The translations under genes were made by a program, and so were the position numbers. A stretch of 15,964 bases of DNA. Origin: Comamonadaceae bacterium (GTDB lineage Bacteria; Pseudomonadota; Gammaproteobacteria; Burkholderiales; Burkholderiaceae_C). Shown here one piece after another: positions 14,140 through 15,964 of the stretch; the stretch's first letter is position 1, and every line of letters begins with the position of its first letter. The stretch is from positions 1 to 15,964 of the forward strand of contig CANHGF010000015.1 in the NCBI GenBank assembly GCA_947460065.1, read 5' to 3'. Under the pieces are notes generated by a model. That model searched no databases and was not told the origin of the DNA. It saw only the letters and a list, made by a program, of their open reading frames with translations.

Positions 14140-14627
14140 AGCCACAGTTTGCGTCAGTCCTGCCGGACAAGATCGCAACGCGCGAGCAAATCCAGCAAAG
14201 AGTGGCCGAACTGGCCCGCCCCCTGGTCATGACCAATGGCGTGTTCGATGTGCTGCACCGCGGCCACGTCAGCTACCTGGCCCGCGCCCGCGACCTCGGC
14301 GCCAGCTTGCTGGTGGCCATCAACACCGACGCATCGGCGCGGCGTCTGGGCAAGGGACCCGAGCGGCCCTTGAACCGACAGGCCGATCGCGCCTTCATGC
14401 TCGCAGCCCTGCAGTCGGTCGACATGGTGACCTTCTTTGATGAGGACACGCCCGTGGCTCTGATCAGCCAGTTGCGGCCTGACATTTTGGTCAAGGGCGG
14501 CGACTGCGACATGAGCAAACTGCCCGAGACCGCGCTGGTGCAAAGCTGGGGCGGCAAGGCCCTGGCCCTGCCCTTTGTCGACGGCTACTCCACCACCGCG
14601 CTGGTAGAAAAAATCCGGCAGAACTAG
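14136..14627 (+). CDS. rfaE2: D-glycero-beta-D-manno-heptose 1-phosphate adenylyltransferase
   Basis: RfaE2 (HldC) joins AMP from ATP to heptose 1-phosphate, giving ADP-heptose for the LPS inner core. The 163 residues correspond to the C-terminal half of bifunctional E. coli HldE; betaproteobacteria encode the kinase half separately. The nucleotidyltransferase motif NGVFDVLHRGHVSYL (34-48) contains HxGH at 41-44. Further conserved parts are AINTDASARRLGKG (61-74), KGGDCDMSKLPET (120-132) and the terminal STTALVEKIR (152-161). The start is GTG 14136, overlapping the stop of the diiron protein gene in GTGA; a longer open frame upstream in the same phase is a shadow of that gene. The stop TAG overlaps the stop of the convergent RND gene. 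Confidence 0.94.
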   Translation: MKPQFASVLPDKIATREQIQQRVAELARPLVMTNGVFDVLHRGHVSYLARARDLGASLLVAINTDASARRLGKGPERPLNRQADRAFMLAALQSVDMVTFFDEDTPVALISQLRPDILVKGGDCDMSKLPETALVQSWGGKALALPFVDGYSTTALVEKIRQN

Positions 14628-15964
14628 GGCGCGGAGCCGGCCGTCGCCGGTGTGCCGCCGCGCAAGCGCCGCCACAGGCGGGCGCTCCACTGGCCGATGT
14701 CATCCAGATAGGTGAAGACCACCGGGATCACCAGCAGGCTCAGCAAAGTGCTGGTGAGCAGCCCACCGATGACCGCGATGGCCATGGGCGAGCGAAAGCT
14801 CACATCGGCCGAACCCCAGCCCAGCGCGATCGGCATCATGCCAGCGGCCATGGCAATCGTTGTCATCACGATGGGGCGGGCACGCTTGTGGCAGGCATCG
14901 AGCAGCGCGTCCCAGCGCGACATGGGCGCCACTGCCGGCAGATCGCCCATGGCAGGCTGCCCCCGGCGCGCCACGATCGCATATTCCACCAGCAAGATGG
15001 AATTTTTGGTGGCCACACCCATGAGCATGATCAGCCCGATCAAAGAGGGCATGGAAAAGCTCTTCTGCGCCAGCAACAGGCCCACGAATGCGCCACCGAG
15101 CGACAAGGGCAGTGCTGCCAGGATGGTCAGCGGATGCAAAAAGCCCTGGAACAGCAGCACCAGCACAAGGTAGATACACAGCACGCCTACGCCCATGGCC
15201 AAGGCGAAGCTGGCAAACAGCTCACCCATCACCTCGGCATCGCCAACCTCCACCACTTTGACGCCAGGCGGCAGGTTCTGCAGGGCCGGCAGCTTTTGCG
15301 CGGCCTGAGTGACCTCGCCCAGAGGCAGGCCGGAGAGCTCGACCTCGAAGGTCACATTGCGCTGACGGTCATAGCGGTCGATCACCGCCGGACCGCCGGC
15401 AACCTCCACCTTGGCCACCTGTCCGAGCATGACCGGGCCGCGGCTGCCAGGGACCATCAGGCGCTCAATCTGAGCCAGGTCCTTGCGCGCCGCCGCATCG
15501 AGTTGCACCACGATGGGCACCTGCCGCTGCGACACATTGAGTTTGGGCAGCTGCTGCTCGTAATCGCCCAGCGTGGCCACCCGCAAGGTCTGCGCGATCG
15601 CCGCGCTGCTGACCCCCAGATCGGCCGCGCGGGCGAAATCAGGCCGCACCGCAATCTCGGGCCGCACCAGGCTGGCCGAGGAAGCGATCTGCCCGAGCCC
15701 GGGGATGGTGCGCAAATCCTTTTCCACCGCCAAAGCGGCCTGCCGCAGGGCCTGCGGGTCTTCGCCGGTGAGCACCAGCACATACTTTTCGCCCGAGCCG
15801 CCCAGACCGACCTTGGTGCGCACACCGGGCAAATCGCCCATGGCGCGCCGGATATTGGCCTCGATCACCTGCTTGCGCGGCCGCTGGCCGCGCTCGCTCA
15901 GCGCGATGGTCAGCGTCGCGCGCCGCACTTCAGCCGCACCGCCGCTGACAAAAGGATCGCTGCC
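14624..15964 (-). CDS. RND efflux transporter, C-terminal part (5' end outside window)
   Basis: The inner-membrane pump subunit of a tripartite multidrug efflux system is driven by protons. The frame is open to the window edge (GSDPFVSGGAAE precedes the GTG at 15928), so about 446 C-terminal residues of a roughly 1,030-residue protein are visible. They include the periplasmic porter and docking region of the second half. TM8 is around ELFASFALAMGVGVLCIY and TM10 carries GLIMLMGVATKNSILLVEYA, the family signature. TM11 and TM12 contain RPIVMTTIAMAAGMMPIAL and IAVIGGLLTSTLLSLLVIPV. The loop between TM10 and TM11 (ARRGQPAMGDLPAVAPMSRW) looks somewhat longer than in AcrB. The N-terminal half, adaptor and outer-membrane genes are not in view, so the substrate is open. 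It converges on rfaE2 with a 4-nt overlap. Confidence 0.94.
   Translation of the reverse strand, partial: GSDPFVSGGAAEVRRATLTIALSERGQRPRKQVIEANIRRAMGDLPGVRTKVGLGGSGEKYVLVLTGEDPQALRQAALAVEKDLRTIPGLGQIASSASLVRPEIAVRPDFARAADLGVSSAAIAQTLRVATLGDYEQQLPKLNVSQRQVPIVVQLDAAARKDLAQIERLMVPGSRGPVMLGQVAKVEVAGGPAVIDRYDRQRNVTFEVELSGLPLGEVTQAAQKLPALQNLPPGVKVVEVGDAEVMGELFASFALAMGVGVLCIYLVLVLLFQGFLHPLTILAALPLSLGGAFVGLLLAQKSFSMPSLIGLIMLMGVATKNSILLVEYAIVARRGQPAMGDLPAVAPMSRWDALLDACHKRARPIVMTTIAMAAGMMPIALGWGSADVSFRSPMAIAVIGGLLTSTLLSLLVIPVVFTYLDDIGQWSARLWRRLRGGTPATAGSAP

Overview
The window is a GC-rich, gene-dense piece of a chromosome that looks like a betaproteobacterium of the order Burkholderiales, probably close to Comamonadaceae. 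This rests on gene content and protein style: purB beside a YibF-like glutathione S-transferase gene, a stand-alone rfaE2 instead of bifunctional hldE, a DUF3717-DUF1289 fusion, and a TerC gene behind a yybP-ykoY element. Genus cannot be fixed from the sequence alone. I see no mobile elements, tRNA, rRNA or CRISPR.

Left part (1-2490): the C-terminal part of a CorA-type Mg2+ channel (+) runs into a convergent two-gene unit (-) made of a TerC-family membrane protein and an uncharacterised 149-residue protein. Upstream of terC lies a well-formed yybP-ykoY Mn2+ riboswitch (2222-2362) and a second hairpin next to the terC ribosome binding site. This part is about divalent-metal homeostasis.

Middle left (2491-5115): a DUF3717-DUF1289 protein (+), adenylosuccinate lyase purB (-), and a divergent glutathione S-transferase gene (+).

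Centre (5139-12204): a tightly packed eight-gene operon on the minus strand. In transcription order it encodes a flavin amine-oxidase-like protein, a DUF1365 protein, a cyclopropane-fatty-acid-synthase-like methyltransferase, a chalcone-isomerase-like exported protein, a GPH-type MFS transporter, a DUF3833 lipoprotein, a short-chain dehydrogenase and an NTF2-like protein. Five of the seven junctions overlap by 1-4 nt. The first three match the type of gene set known from Rhodobacter furan-fatty-acid and singlet-oxygen work, so the operon most likely modifies unsaturated acyl chains in membrane phospholipids and moves or protects the products. The methyltransferase lacks two of the usual bicarbonate-pocket residues of Cfa. 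No sigma/anti-sigma pair is in the window. A promoter with a palindrome in its spacer lies just upstream.

Right part (12498-15964): an exported glutathione peroxidase (-) with an unusual leader (terminator-like hairpin plus phased GGGCTTAA repeats), a divergent diiron protein resembling soluble acyl-ACP desaturases (+) overlapping rfaE2 (+), and the C-terminal half of an RND efflux pump (-). The RND gene shares a CTAG stop with rfaE2. Lipid modification, peroxide removal and envelope (LPS heptose) synthesis sit side by side here; the functional link is inferred from proximity.
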